Shown: positions 24,165 to 31,996, counted from the first letter of the stretch. The stretch is 64,000 nt of DNA from Microbacterium excoecariae (GCF_011326725.1 NZ_JAANCO010000001.1:1426001-1490000), one strand, 5' to 3'. Program-made: numbers and translations. Notes: a model not told the origin generated them from the letters alone.

Positions 24165-26405
24165 ATGCCCGTTCGCGCTTCCGACCGTGTCACCCTCGTG
24201 GTGCTGCCGGCACCGTCCTACGTGCGGACGTACTACCTGCTGCAGTCCTCCACGCTCGCCGCCCCAGCGGTGCCGACGACGAACCCGCCGGCGGCCCCGT
24301 GGACGATCACCGAGCCCGCGTACTCTGCCGGGTCGACGACCACGCTCTACACGGTGATGCTCACCGCGTACGGGGAGGCGGCGTTCGAGTACGGGCCCGT
24401 GCAGGTGTCGTCCTCCTACGAGGCAGCGAAGCAGGCGTACAACCGTGCCTCGACGGCGATCACCGCCGCGAACGGGCTCGCGAAGGTCATCCACTCGGTG
24501 ACCTCCCCGTCCGGGTCCGCTCCGAAGAACTCCACCTGGTTCCAGCACCAGCAGGTCGGGACGAGCACGACGGACCTATCGGGGCCGGTCATCGCCCAGT
24601 GGACGCAGACCGCCTCTGGGACGGGGTCGACCTGGGTCGGGTCGGCGATCGCGTCGGAGGCGATCGCAAACCTCGATGTGGGCAAACTCACCGCCGGTAA
24701 CGCCACTTTGTCGGATATCGTGGCGCAAGAGATCGCCGCGGCGTCGGCTCAGTTCCTCGCCATCGATGCCGCGCAGCTCACCGCTTCCGAGGCTGTCCTC
24801 GACGAAGCCACGGTGCAGAAGCTGTTCACCGACGTCGTCGTCGCCCAGACGGCTATCGCGGATGCGTTCATCGGTGAGAGCGCCCTGTTCGACGGGACGG
24901 TGACCGCACGCCTGCTCGACGTGGACGCCCTCAACGGCAAGGAAATCTACGGCGCGTACATCGAGGGCCCGCTGATCGCGTCGTCTGCGAACCTCGGTAC
25001 CGGATCGAACGTCCTCACCGACCCGCGACTGTCCTCGACCGCGGACACCGCGTGGGTGGCATCCGGCTTCCTCGGCGATGACGAGGGGCACTACCAAGAC
25101 GACGTGCTCACCTGGGACCAGTCCTGGCAGTACACCTCGATCATGGGCGAGGCGCAGACGCGCCGGAACCGCGGCAGCGTCCGCACCCGCACCGCGGTGA
25201 AACCGATCACCCGCCGCACGGGGTCGCTCGTGTTCAAGAACGACGCCTGGCTGCCCGCAAACCGCACGGTCACGAATCCGTTCAACTTCACCGACACGGG
25301 CTGGTATCCCACCCATGGCGGTGGGAAGTCCGATCCGACGTTCCTCGCGCATGACCTGCCGAATAACGCCTCCACGGTCGCCCGGACGACGTACCTCACC
25401 AACAGTGCCGTCACACCGATCACCGCCGGTGACGTGTGGCAGTACCAGTTGGCGTTCACGAGCGTCACCGAGCGGCGGGCGCCGTATCTGTCCGCATGGC
25501 TCGAGCTCGTAGACACCGCGGGCACCGTCCGCTGGTCCCGGCAGCTCACCACCGATGAACTGTCGAAAGCGACGAGCGTCCGCGGCTCGATCACGGCGGA
25601 CTTCACCGCGAACGTGCAGTTGCGGGTGAAGGCAACCTACGTCGCAGGCGGCGGCGGGATCGAGCGCACTACCCAGTCCGGGGCGTTCGCCCGGCAGCTC
25701 ATCGACGGCGCGCTCGACACGAACTACGAACCCCCGATCGGCACGTCGTACCCTCCGAACCGTGCCCCCGGCACGTCGTCGTCGGAGTACACGTGGAACA
25801 AGGGCGACCGGACCCTGCGCTACTGGGACTACGGCGGCCTCGAATGGCGCATCACCTCGGCGCTCCTGGCCCAGGCGTCGCCAGAGCGCGGGTTCCGACT
25901 CGCGTCGGAGGACGGCCTGGAACTGTTCGATTCGCTCGGCGCGCAGACCGGGCGCCTCGACGGCGAGGACAACTTCCTCGCCGGCACGTTCGCGACCGCC
26001 GAGTCGGGGGAACGCCTCGAGCTGTCCACGGGCGAGGTGCGCTGGTTCGACGCCTACGACACGCAAACAGAGGGCATCACCCCGAGCGACGTCGGCGACT
26101 GGCGGCGCACCAACGAACAGGCATCGCGCCTGCCGTGGGCAATGACCTCCGGCGGCCTGGGGCTGCCGCCGCTTGCCCCGGGGTCGAACACCGACATGAC
26201 GGTGACGTTCCCGACCGGGCGATTCACGGTCGCGCCCGTGGTGACCCCGTCGGTTAGCCAGCAGCGCCTGCAGGTCGCCGTCGCGGACCGGACGGCCACC
26301 GGGTGCACGCTGCGCATCTGGAACGACCACCCGACAGCGACGATCAGCGGGCATTACGTCTACTGGTCGGCGATGCAGTTCACCGAAACGAATGCGAGCG
26401 GATGA
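24165..26405 (+). CDS. Large tail fibre/receptor-binding protein with H-lectin-like C-terminus (746 aa)
   Basis: Long structural protein with a helical repeat segment (residues about 170-270, repeated AxxLDxxxLTA units) typical of central fibre proteins. The last 60 residues (starting FPTGRFTVAPVV and ending YVYWSAMQF) have the H-type lectin pattern found in phage receptor-binding tips. Last gene of the tail module, hence the likeliest host-specificity determinant. Stop overlaps the next ATG. Confidence 0.72.
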   Translation: MPVRASDRVTLVVLPAPSYVRTYYLLQSSTLAAPAVPTTNPPAAPWTITEPAYSAGSTTTLYTVMLTAYGEAAFEYGPVQVSSSYEAAKQAYNRASTAITAANGLAKVIHSVTSPSGSAPKNSTWFQHQQVGTSTTDLSGPVIAQWTQTASGTGSTWVGSAIASEAIANLDVGKLTAGNATLSDIVAQEIAAASAQFLAIDAAQLTASEAVLDEATVQKLFTDVVVAQTAIADAFIGESALFDGTVTARLLDVDALNGKEIYGAYIEGPLIASSANLGTGSNVLTDPRLSSTADTAWVASGFLGDDEGHYQDDVLTWDQSWQYTSIMGEAQTRRNRGSVRTRTAVKPITRRTGSLVFKNDAWLPANRTVTNPFNFTDTGWYPTHGGGKSDPTFLAHDLPNNASTVARTTYLTNSAVTPITAGDVWQYQLAFTSVTERRAPYLSAWLELVDTAGTVRWSRQLTTDELSKATSVRGSITADFTANVQLRVKATYVAGGGGIERTTQSGAFARQLIDGALDTNYEPPIGTSYPPNRAPGTSSSEYTWNKGDRTLRYWDYGGLEWRITSALLAQASPERGFRLASEDGLELFDSLGAQTGRLDGEDNFLAGTFATAESGERLELSTGEVRWFDAYDTQTEGITPSDVGDWRRTNEQASRLPWAMTSGGLGLPPLAPGSNTDMTVTFPTGRFTVAPVVTPSVSQQRLQVAVADRTATGCTLRIWNDHPTATISGHYVYWSAMQFTETNASG

Positions 26406-26572
26406 TGGCCGACCTCATCGACGACCACGTCCCGGCCTATCCGGCAGGGACTGTCACCTGCACGACGCCAGGGTGCGAGAACCAGGGCGTGCCGATCGAG
26501 GTGCCACCGTCAGACCTCGTCGTCTGCGGCGGGGGCTGCAACGTGCTCCTCACGATCGTGCCGTTCGAATGA
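26402..26572 (+). CDS. Small Cys-rich protein (56 aa)
   Basis: ATGA overlap with the fibre gene. Contains four Cys in CTTPGC and VCGGGC spacing, suggesting a small zinc ribbon. Similar small proteins occur between tail and lysis genes in actinophages; function unknown. Confidence 0.6.
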   Translation: MMADLIDDHVPAYPAGTVTCTTPGCENQGVPIEVPPSDLVVCGGGCNVLLTIVPFE

Positions 26573-26601
26573 CCGGCCCCGTCACCTGCTCATTAATTCC
26601 G

Positions 26602-26626
26602 CGCCCTGCCGACCGGTGGGGCGTTT
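26602..26626 (+). terminator. Probable terminator after tail genes
   Basis: CGCCCTGCC and GGTGGGGCG pair over 9 bp if two G-U pairs are allowed, with a GACC loop and TTT following. Separates tail and lysis transcription units. Confidence 0.5.
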
Positions 26627-26645
26627 CTCATAGGGAGGGATCGTC

Positions 26646-27491
26646 ATGACGGTTCTGTGGCCGAATGGGCGCACGACGCCGCCGAACTTCTCCTGGCAGG
26701 GGCAGTTCGGGCCGCGTGACGCGGACCTGTCGTTCGCGTCGTCTTACCACCGGGGGCAGGACTTCTACGGCCTCGGGATTGTCCGGGCGATCGCGGCGGG
26801 CACGGTCGTGCACTCCGGCACCCGGTCGGGTTGGTACGGCGGCGGGCAGATGGTGTGGATCCAGCACGACGGGTTCTTCTCCCGGTCCCTGCACCTCGCC
26901 TCCACCACCGTCACGGTCGGGCAGACGGTCGAGCCCGGCGACCCGATCGGTGTCGAGGGACACACCCCGCACGCCGCCGGGGTGATGGCCGTGCACCTGC
27001 ACTTGGAGATCACGCTGGGCGCGTGGCATGCGGCGAACACGGGCCAGATCGACCCGCGCGCGTTCCTCGAGGAGCGCGTCGGCGAGGACACCACGGAGGC
27101 GCCTGCGGGCGTGGGCGGGGCATCACCCGATGACTCGCCAGACACGGCCGCAGACAGCGGCGAAGAGGAGGAGGACGACATGAAGCTCGTGCGCATCACC
27201 AACGGCATCCACGAGGGCCGGCATTACGCGATCGGCCAGGAGTACATCAAGCAGATCACGTCGAAGACCAGCGTGAAGCTCTACGAGGACGCGTTCAAGA
27301 CGACCGAGCGGCCCGTGTCGCAGAAGACCCTCACCGCGATTCTGGGCATCCACGGCATCCCCTCGCACGTGATCTCCCGCGGCGGCGGGATCCTCGACGA
27401 CCTGAACGGTCAGGGGAAGTTCGTCCGTGGGGGGACGTGGTCGACGGCGCAGAAGACGCAGCGCCTCGCCTACCTCGCCCAGAAGCGCTGA
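26646..27491 (+). CDS. Endolysin: M23 peptidase plus C-terminal binding domain (281 aa)
   Basis: Cell-wall hydrolase for phage release. Residues 20-145 are a peptidase M23 domain with zinc ligands in HRGQDF (His35, Asp39) and HLHLE (His117/His119). A Pro/Asp/Glu-rich linker follows (about 146-178), then a 100-residue C-terminal domain probably binding the wall. SD agggaggga precedes ATG 26646. An internal start for the C-terminal domain is likely (27180). Confidence 0.85.
   Translation: MTVLWPNGRTTPPNFSWQGQFGPRDADLSFASSYHRGQDFYGLGIVRAIAAGTVVHSGTRSGWYGGGQMVWIQHDGFFSRSLHLASTTVTVGQTVEPGDPIGVEGHTPHAAGVMAVHLHLEITLGAWHAANTGQIDPRAFLEERVGEDTTEAPAGVGGASPDDSPDTAADSGEEEEDDMKLVRITNGIHEGRHYAIGQEYIKQITSKTSVKLYEDAFKTTERPVSQKTLTAILGIHGIPSHVISRGGGILDDLNGQGKFVRGGTWSTAQKTQRLAYLAQKR
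27180..27491 (+). CDS. Nested product: C-terminal wall-binding domain of endolysin
   Basis: In-frame ATG at 27180 (Met179) lies 5 bases after a GGAGG core within gaggaggagg at 27165-27174. The product (103 aa) would be the C-terminal domain alone, beginning MKLVRITNGIHEG. Several endolysins make extra binding-domain copies this way; here it is prediction. The caveat is that the acidic EEEEDD codons create purine-rich DNA anyway. Confidence 0.5.
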   Translation: MKLVRITNGIHEGRHYAIGQEYIKQITSKTSVKLYEDAFKTTERPVSQKTLTAILGIHGIPSHVISRGGGILDDLNGQGKFVRGGTWSTAQKTQRLAYLAQKR

Positions 27492-27528
27492 CCAGCGCTT
27501 CGTGAGCACACCGCCGGGGAGGGCCTGA

Positions 27529-27825
27529 ATGACAGCCGCGGACATCTTCACCCTCCTCGGCGGTTGGGTGTTCCCCATCATCGGCATCGTGATCGCCGGG
27601 CTCCTCGCGTTGCGCCCGAAGAAGGGCGACCTCGAGCACCGCCTCATCGACCAGCTCCAAGAACGCATCGAGGAGCAAGAGTCCCGACACGAGCGTCTCG
27701 AGTCGAAGGTCGACGCTCTCCGCGTCGAGATCCGTATCCGGGACGACTACATCCTCGTCCTCCGCCACGCGATCGATAACCGTCACGAACCACCCCCGCC
27801 GCCCTGGCCGGAAGGACTGCTATGA
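27529..27825 (+). CDS. Single-TM coiled-coil membrane protein, lysis cassette (98 aa)
   Basis: One transmembrane helix at about residues 8-28 ([20 protein letters not shown]) followed by a basic KKGD stop-transfer and a coiled coil (residues 35-75). Sits between endolysin and holin, where accessory holin, antiholin or spanin-like proteins are found in actinophages. Stop overlaps the next ATG (27822). Confidence 0.7.
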   Translation: MTAADIFTLLGGWVFPIIGIVIAGLLALRPKKGDLEHRLIDQLQERIEEQESRHERLESKVDALRVEIRIRDDYILVLRHAIDNRHEPPPPPWPEGLL

Positions 27826-28541
27826 CCACGACCGAGCTTCTCGACGCCAAACGTCGCGACGTCAGGCGAGCGGTGATCGGCATGATCGTCGCTCTGCTGC
27901 TCGTCATCGCGGGCGCCGGCGTGTGGATCGCCGACATCTCCCAGTCCCGCGACCGGTGGCGCGCCGACGCGGATGCCGCGTGGATCGCGCACCAGACGTT
28001 GTCGGAGACGTACTCCGAGCTCTACGACGAGTACGTGCGCGCCACCGGGCATCTCCCGGGCGCCGACACACCCTCGGACGCGACCGACACGAGCAACGCT
28101 CAAGCGGCGGCCCCGAGCGTCACGGGCGAACGCGGTCCGGCCGGCCCCGCTGGCCCCGCCGGCCCCCAGGGGGAGCGTGGCTTTCGCGGGTTCCCGGGTG
28201 ACGACGGGGAGGACGGCGACGACGGCGAGACCGGGTCCCCAGGGGCCGACGGTGAGGCCGGCGCACCGGGGCTCCCCGGCCTACAGGGCGCCCAGGGCGA
28301 GCCTGGCGAGACGGGCCCCACCGGGCTCACCGGAGCCACGGGCGCGACCGGCTCCACCGGCGCGACCGGACCAGCCGGCGCTCAAGGCGACCGCGGCCCC
28401 GCGGGTCCCCAGGGCGCTGACGGCCGCGGAATCACCGCCCTCACCTGCGACGACACCGGCACGTGGCAGGTCACCTACACCGACGGCACCACCGAACCCG
28501 CAGGCACCTGCATCACAACAATCACGGAGGACCCCGAATGA
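27822..28541 (+). CDS. Membrane-anchored collagen-like protein (239 aa)
   Basis: A helix at residues 18-38 anchors the protein ([21 protein letters not shown]). Residues 100-200 are an almost uninterrupted run of Gly-X-Y triplets ([16 protein letters not shown]) with many charged pairs, so a trimeric collagen-like stalk is expected. A small C-terminal domain follows. Its placement between lysis proteins is unusual; collagen repeats are normally in phage fibres. Stop overlaps the holin start at 28538. Confidence 0.8.
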   Translation: MTTTELLDAKRRDVRRAVIGMIVALLLVIAGAGVWIADISQSRDRWRADADAAWIAHQTLSETYSELYDEYVRATGHLPGADTPSDATDTSNAQAAAPSVTGERGPAGPAGPAGPQGERGFRGFPGDDGEDGDDGETGSPGADGEAGAPGLPGLQGAQGEPGETGPTGLTGATGATGSTGATGPAGAQGDRGPAGPQGADGRGITALTCDDTGTWQVTYTDGTTEPAGTCITTITEDPE

Positions 28542-28972
28542 CGAACCTGACCAGCGCCGCCTGGTGGCGCGCCGCCGCGCTCCGCGCCCTCTACACCGCG
28601 ATCGCCGTCGCCCTCCCGTACATGGGCGCCACGGTCGTCGCCGACGTCCCCTGGACCGCGATGGGCCTCGCCGCCGCGCTCGCGGCCGTCCTGTCGCTCG
28701 CGACGTCGCTCGCCGACCTCCCCGAGGTCGCTGGCGTCGACCTGGCGTGGTGGCTCGCGGCCGTCGAGCGCGTCGTGAAGACCTTCGCGCAGTCCCTCGC
28801 CGCCGGGCTCGCCGGCCCCATCCTGATCACCGACGTCGCCTGGCCCACAGTGCTGCAGGCGGCCGCGCTCTCGTCGCTCCTGTCGTTCCTGCGGCTGATC
28901 CTCGCCACGCTCCCGAACGACCCGACAGCGCCGCTCGCGGTGGTCAGCACCGATCACGCGGGCGACGCCTGA
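28538..28972 (+). CDS. Holin (144 aa)
   Basis: Two to three hydrophobic segments ([17 protein letters not shown] region, [37 protein letters not shown]) in a pattern matching r1t-type actinophage holins. Predicted to permeabilise the membrane and release the endolysin. Last gene of the lysis cassette, followed by a terminator. ATGA coupling with the collagen-like gene. Confidence 0.78.
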   Translation: MTNLTSAAWWRAAALRALYTAIAVALPYMGATVVADVPWTAMGLAAALAAVLSLATSLADLPEVAGVDLAWWLAAVERVVKTFAQSLAAGLAGPILITDVAWPTVLQAAALSSLLSFLRLILATLPNDPTAPLAVVSTDHAGDA

Positions 28973-28985
28973 TCCTGAACCGTCT

Positions 28986-29044
28986 TCGCCCCTCCTGGGT
29001 GAGCTGCCGACACCTGCAGGTGGCGGGCTCCCCGGGAGGGGCGA
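28986..29044 (+). terminator. Terminator after the lysis cassette
   Basis: Long stem TCGCCCCTCC/GGAGGGGCGA with an inner palindrome CACCTGCAGGTG, followed by TTTCGT. Ends the late operon after the holin. Confidence 0.75.
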
Positions 29045-29086
29045 TTTCGTCGTAGCCATTCCTTCCCGCCGGGAAGGGATGCGTGG

Positions 29087-29105
29087 TATACTTGTCAACG
29101 ACAAG
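29087..29105 (+). promoter_or_regulatory. Promoter -10 with overlapping operator, HicA-like gene
   Basis: -10 TATACT at 29087-29092 overlaps a perfect palindrome CTTGTC-AAC-GACAAG (29091-29105). A second hairpin-capable palindrome CCTTCCC/GGGAAGG sits just upstream (29061-29077), in the -35 region, and CTTGTC recurs at 29114-29119. Typical of an autorepressed operon. Confidence 0.65.
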
Positions 29106-29144
29106 GCATCCAGTCTTGTCGCCGCTAACTCAATAAGGAGGCTT

Positions 29145-29339
29145 ATGGACAAGGATCTGAAGATCCTTCTCCAGAAGCTCGCAGCGCAGAGCTGGGAGGA
29201 GCGCAGGACCAAGAAAGGTCTCTACGCGGTCCCCCCGGATCCGAGCAAGCCGATGGTTCTCATCCATCTCACGCCGTCCGACCGGCGAGCATGGAAGAAC
29301 ATGATGGCTCAGCTCAAGCGCTCCGGCTTCAAGGAGTAG
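29145..29339 (+). CDS. HicA-like small protein (64 aa)
   Basis: ATG 29145 is preceded by a strong SD (aaggagg). Length and pattern fit the HicA dsRBD-like fold: LKILLQKLAAQSW, a KKGLYAVPP turn and hydrophobic VLIH, followed by a helix ending MAQLKRSGF. The catalytic first His (GSH) is replaced by Leu/Tyr, so nuclease activity may be lost. Neighbour 29457 encodes an HTH protein that may be its antitoxin. Placed at the start of the accessory zone. Confidence 0.6.
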   Translation: MDKDLKILLQKLAAQSWEERRTKKGLYAVPPDPSKPMVLIHLTPSDRRAWKNMMAQLKRSGFKE

Positions 29340-29349
29340 GGCTAAGGAG

Positions 29350-29390
29350 CGGTGAGGGTAGACACTCTGGCAGGTGATCTGCCCTCACCG
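29350..29390 (+). terminator. Hairpin between HicA-like and HTH genes
   Basis: Outer stem CGGTGAGGG/CCCTCACCG with alternative inner GGCAG/CTGCC stem, no T-run. Could attenuate read-through to the next gene. Confidence 0.5.
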
Positions 29391-29434
29391 TAGCTCGGGT
29401 CCATGCCTTCATGCAACAGTTTGCGCTCACCACA

Positions 29435-29440
29435 TATAAT
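29435..29440 (+). promoter_or_regulatory. -10 element TATAAT of HTH gene
   Basis: A perfect consensus -10 at 29435-29440, 17 bases before ATG 29457, in otherwise GC-rich DNA. The -35 region (29411-29417) is weak. Suggests separate expression of the HTH gene. Confidence 0.6.
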
Positions 29441-29456
29441 TGAAAGGACCCACACC

Positions 29457-29945
29457 ATGACCTGGCACACCAGCGTCGCCTATAGGGCTCCTGCGCCGCT
29501 CGACCTTGACTTCGTTACTGAAGTTGCCGAGAGCCTTGCTGATCACTCCGCTGCTGCGACCATCGATCGCGACATGCAGGGCGGTAGCTTTGCTCTGTTC
29601 GTGGACGCAGAGACTCCCACGGCTGCCGCCGAACGTGCCGTCTCTCTCGTGTCGGGCCGTATCGATGGAGCCACCGTCGTCGGCATCGCCGTGCAGAGCG
29701 AGGACGCATTCGACGCTGAGCTTGCTCAGCCGATCTACCCTGAGGTTGTCGGCTATGCCGAGATCGCGAAGTTGGGAGGCGTGTCGCGCCAGCGTGCACG
29801 CCAGTGGGCCGCCAACCCCTCATTCCCGGACCCCGTGATCGAGACCGAGCAGGGCCCCCTCAGGGAGAAGGCCGCTGTCGTGAAGTGGCTTGATACTCGC
29901 AACACCCGCCCCGGCCGCCCGTCGGCCACCCTCACCGCTTCCTAG
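29457..29945 (+). CDS. HTH protein, possible antitoxin of the HicA-like gene (162 aa)
   Basis: Residues 1-85 form a ferredoxin-like or ACT-like alpha/beta domain (a helix-rich DFVTEVAESLADH block). Residues 92-130 are a MerR-type HTH: VGYAEIAKLGGVSRQRARQWA followed by FPDPV. Position after the HicA-like gene suggests an antitoxin/repressor that binds operator 29091-29105. Alternatively, a prophage regulator unrelated to TA function. ATG 29457 follows gaaagga. Confidence 0.62.
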   Translation: MTWHTSVAYRAPAPLDLDFVTEVAESLADHSAAATIDRDMQGGSFALFVDAETPTAAAERAVSLVSGRIDGATVVGIAVQSEDAFDAELAQPIYPEVVGYAEIAKLGGVSRQRARQWAANPSFPDPVIETEQGPLREKAAVVKWLDTRNTRPGRPSATLTAS

Positions 29946-29957
29946 CCCGAAGCATTC

Positions 29958-30000
29958 GTGCACCGTCCTCCCCTCCTCAGCCTCCGGGAGGACGGTGCAC
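29958..30000 (+). terminator. 15-bp perfect hairpin after HTH gene
   Basis: GTGCACCGTCCTCCC pairs perfectly with GGGAGGACGGTGCAC across a 13-base loop. No U-tract, but very stable. Confidence 0.7.
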
Positions 30001-30009
30001 TGGCATGGC

Positions 30010-30035
30010 GCCCCTCCTGCTTTGGCAGGAGGGGC
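30010..30035 (+). terminator. Strong hairpin terminator
   Basis: GCCCCTCCTGC/GCAGGAGGGGC with loop TTTG, followed by CTTCGTCG. Together with the preceding hairpin it insulates the HicA/HTH unit. Confidence 0.75.
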
Positions 30036-30062
30036 CTTCGTCGTGTCTGGCATGATTCGGGC

Positions 30063-30467
30063 ATGGTCAGCTTGCGAGTGAAGGAAGCCGCCGCGGATGA
30101 GGTCGTGAAGCAGCTCGGCTCCGGGCTGCGCGTTGCGCTCCAGCCGCGAACCGTGTTCGACGTGATTGTGAACGATGAGATCGTCACGACGCTGTCGCGG
30201 GCGCAGATGGCGGCCGAGGCGTCACGTGGCGACGACTTCGCGACGCTGCGGAATCGCGACAAGGACTACCGCGACGCGTTGATCGAGGTCGCGACGGAGC
30301 TCGCTGTCGAAGCTCTGATGGACCTCGGCGAAGACGGGGACTTCGACGACGCGGAGCGCATCGTGCGAATGCGGCGGGTCGCTGACTGCGTGCGGCAGGT
30401 ACAGGTCCAGCTCCTGCAGACCGCGGCGCCCGTGATCGCGAGCTTCGATGACCCGCACGACGGTTGA
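30063..30467 (+). CDS. Hypothetical prophage protein (134 aa)
   Basis: ATG 30063 lies 27 bases after a terminator. The N-terminal 50 residues are beta-rich (LRVKEAAADEVVKQLGSG, VFDVIVNDEIVTTL) and the rest is helical and acidic, ending in an aliphatic helix. No family recognised. GC content slightly lower than the structural genes. Confidence 0.55.
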   Translation: MVSLRVKEAAADEVVKQLGSGLRVALQPRTVFDVIVNDEIVTTLSRAQMAAEASRGDDFATLRNRDKDYRDALIEVATELAVEALMDLGEDGDFDDAERIVRMRRVADCVRQVQVQLLQTAAPVIASFDDPHDG

Positions 30468-30517
30468 GCCGCGAGCGGCGCGCCTGAGTCTCCCTGCCGA
30501 ATGCATAGAGTGATGCC

Positions 30518-30826
30518 GTGAACAGTGAGGCAATGACACAGAGCTTCGACCTGCTGGTCGCGGCGGTCTTCGCCCTCATCGGGCTCTACGCGGCGCTGCG
30601 CGCAGTGACGAAGGGGCGCGCTTCTCGAGCGACTTGCAACGCGAGGACACACCGCGGGAGTGCATGCCGAGCCAAGAATCGTGCGCCCGAGCCGTGCCGA
30701 TACGGGCACCCGGCCAGTTGGCCCGTGCACAATTTCGTCGGAGCCGTGCTTTCCCTCGTTGTCGGTGTTGCGCTGGTTGCGTTTCGCCCAATCGCTCAGG
30801 TCATCCTCCCGCAGTTGGGGGCTTGA
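30518..30826 (+). CDS. Two-TM protein with a CCCH-type zinc-binding motif (102 aa)
   Basis: Two membrane helices (residues 12-27 and 73-91) flank a loop of about 40 residues with Cys spacing C-x9-C-x9-C-x2-H (TCNARTHRGSAC...CRYGH). That pattern is a known zinc-binding signature of small bacterial proteins. Starts at GTG 30518. Orientation within the membrane is unclear. Possible lysogenic conversion gene. Confidence 0.55.
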   Translation: MNSEAMTQSFDLLVAAVFALIGLYAALRAVTKGRASRATCNARTHRGSACRAKNRAPEPCRYGHPASWPVHNFVGAVLSLVVGVALVAFRPIAQVILPQLGA

Positions 30827-30850
30827 GGCTCGAACTTCTCAGGTCAACGA

Positions 30851-30884
30851 ATGCGCTCCTCCTGCTTAAGCACGAGGAGCGCAT
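30851..30884. terminator. Bidirectional terminator between convergent genes
   Basis: Stem ATGCGCTCCTC/GAGGAGCGCAT between the stop of 30518-30826 (+) and 30893-31216 (-). Functions on both strands. Confidence 0.7.
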
Positions 30885-30892
30885 CCATTGGG

Positions 30893-31216
30893 CTAGGCGT
30901 CGGAATCCGTGACCCTCGTAAACTCAATCCGGCCTTGGGCGTCAGCTGGGCCCTCATTGGGATCTTCACCAGCGACACGAACGTAGGCCGTTGCCCCGGA
31001 ACGGTCGGTGACGACGGCATAGACAGCGTGAACTCGCCCACCCGCATGGTCCTCGACCCACGACAGCGCGTCGCGAGCGGACTCGCATCCGGTTAGCATC
31101 CAGGCGTCAAGGTTCCATCCGTAATCCGGGTGTGACTGCTCCCAGAACTCGACTCTGTAGGTCGATGCGACCGTCCGAAAGTCATCGTTGCTGAGGCCTC
31201 CCGCGTGTGCTTGCAT
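30893..31216 (-). CDS. Hypothetical protein (107 aa)
   Basis: Minus-strand gene convergent with 30518-30826. Protein has an N-terminal YRVEFWEQ block, an aromatic WNLDAWML centre and a conserved-looking GGRVHAVYAVVTD; it probably forms an alpha/beta sandwich. No known family. ATG at 31216; the promoter region is shared with divergent 31257-31904. Confidence 0.58.
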   Translation of the reverse strand: MQAHAGGLSNDDFRTVASTYRVEFWEQSHPDYGWNLDAWMLTGCESARDALSWVEDHAGGRVHAVYAVVTDRSGATAYVRVAGEDPNEGPADAQGRIEFTRVTDSDA

Positions 31217-31256
31217 GCTGACAGGATACGTACATGAGATATTCGAGGGGGGAAAT

Positions 31257-31904
31257 GTGAGTGTATTTTCGCGCGCGCGCAGAGCGGTTTATGTTGGACT
31301 TCTCGCGGCAACGGTGCTGGTGGCCGCGTCTGTCGCGCCAGCGGTCGCTGCATCTGACCAAACACGCGACCAGGTTCAGACTTTCTCGAGTGATGCGGTG
31401 ACGATCAACGTGATACCCGCTCCTGACGAGGTAGGGCGAGCCACTGGGCTAGCCGATATCTCTGCGGCGCGCGTGGATTTCAATTGTTACGTTCAAGCGC
31501 AATATCCTCATGGCTCGACGCATGTGAGCGGAACGATCAACGTTGTCGTGACAACGAAGTGCGACGTACCGGTAGCGCGGATGCGCCTTGCGGCGGAGCT
31601 TTACCGTATTTCGCCGTACGCTCGCTATGTGGGCGTGCCGAAGGTAGACACGGACGTGATTTCGCTGAAGGCAAATGCGGCAACAAGTTGTTCCGCAGGC
31701 CCTGCAAAGTTTCAGGGTCTGGCCCTCGCTACGATTCAACCGCCTGCAGGGTTCAAGCTTCGTGGTTCGCCAAGCAGGACGGAGCGCGGGCTTGTGCGCT
31801 CGGTTGCGTGCGGCCAGGCCTTTGCCGCAGCTGATGCAGGTGGTGGCGACATAGCCGAGTCCTGGACGTTGAATTTCGTTCGAGCAGATGCGGAATCTGA
31901 CTAG
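31257..31904 (+). CDS. Secreted protein of unknown function (215 aa)
   Basis: GTG 31257 is chosen over upstream starts because gaggggggaa precedes it. A Sec signal peptide is clear: RARR, then VYVGLLAATVLVAASVAPAVA with an AVA-AS cleavage site. The mature part has a repeated beta pattern and 5 Cys that could form disulfides. Third-codon GC is clearly lower than in neighbouring phage genes, suggesting recent acquisition. Possible lysogenic-conversion exoprotein. Confidence 0.65.
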   Translation: MSVFSRARRAVYVGLLAATVLVAASVAPAVAASDQTRDQVQTFSSDAVTINVIPAPDEVGRATGLADISAARVDFNCYVQAQYPHGSTHVSGTINVVVTTKCDVPVARMRLAAELYRISPYARYVGVPKVDTDVISLKANAATSCSAGPAKFQGLALATIQPPAGFKLRGSPSRTERGLVRSVACGQAFAAADAGGGDIAESWTLNFVRADAESD

Positions 31905-31958
31905 TCAGTAGTAGCTCGTCTTCACGGGGGCAGACCCAATACCCGTGAGCGAGAGCGA

Positions 31959-31992
31959 AAGCGCCCCTCTTGCTTCGGTAGGAGGGGCGCTT
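31959..31992. terminator. Bidirectional terminator between convergent genes
   Basis: Perfect stem AAGCGCCCCTC/GAGGGGCGCTT around a TTCG-containing loop. Serves the secreted protein gene (+) and the 32000-32311 gene (-). Confidence 0.75.
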
Positions 31993-31996
31993 GCGT

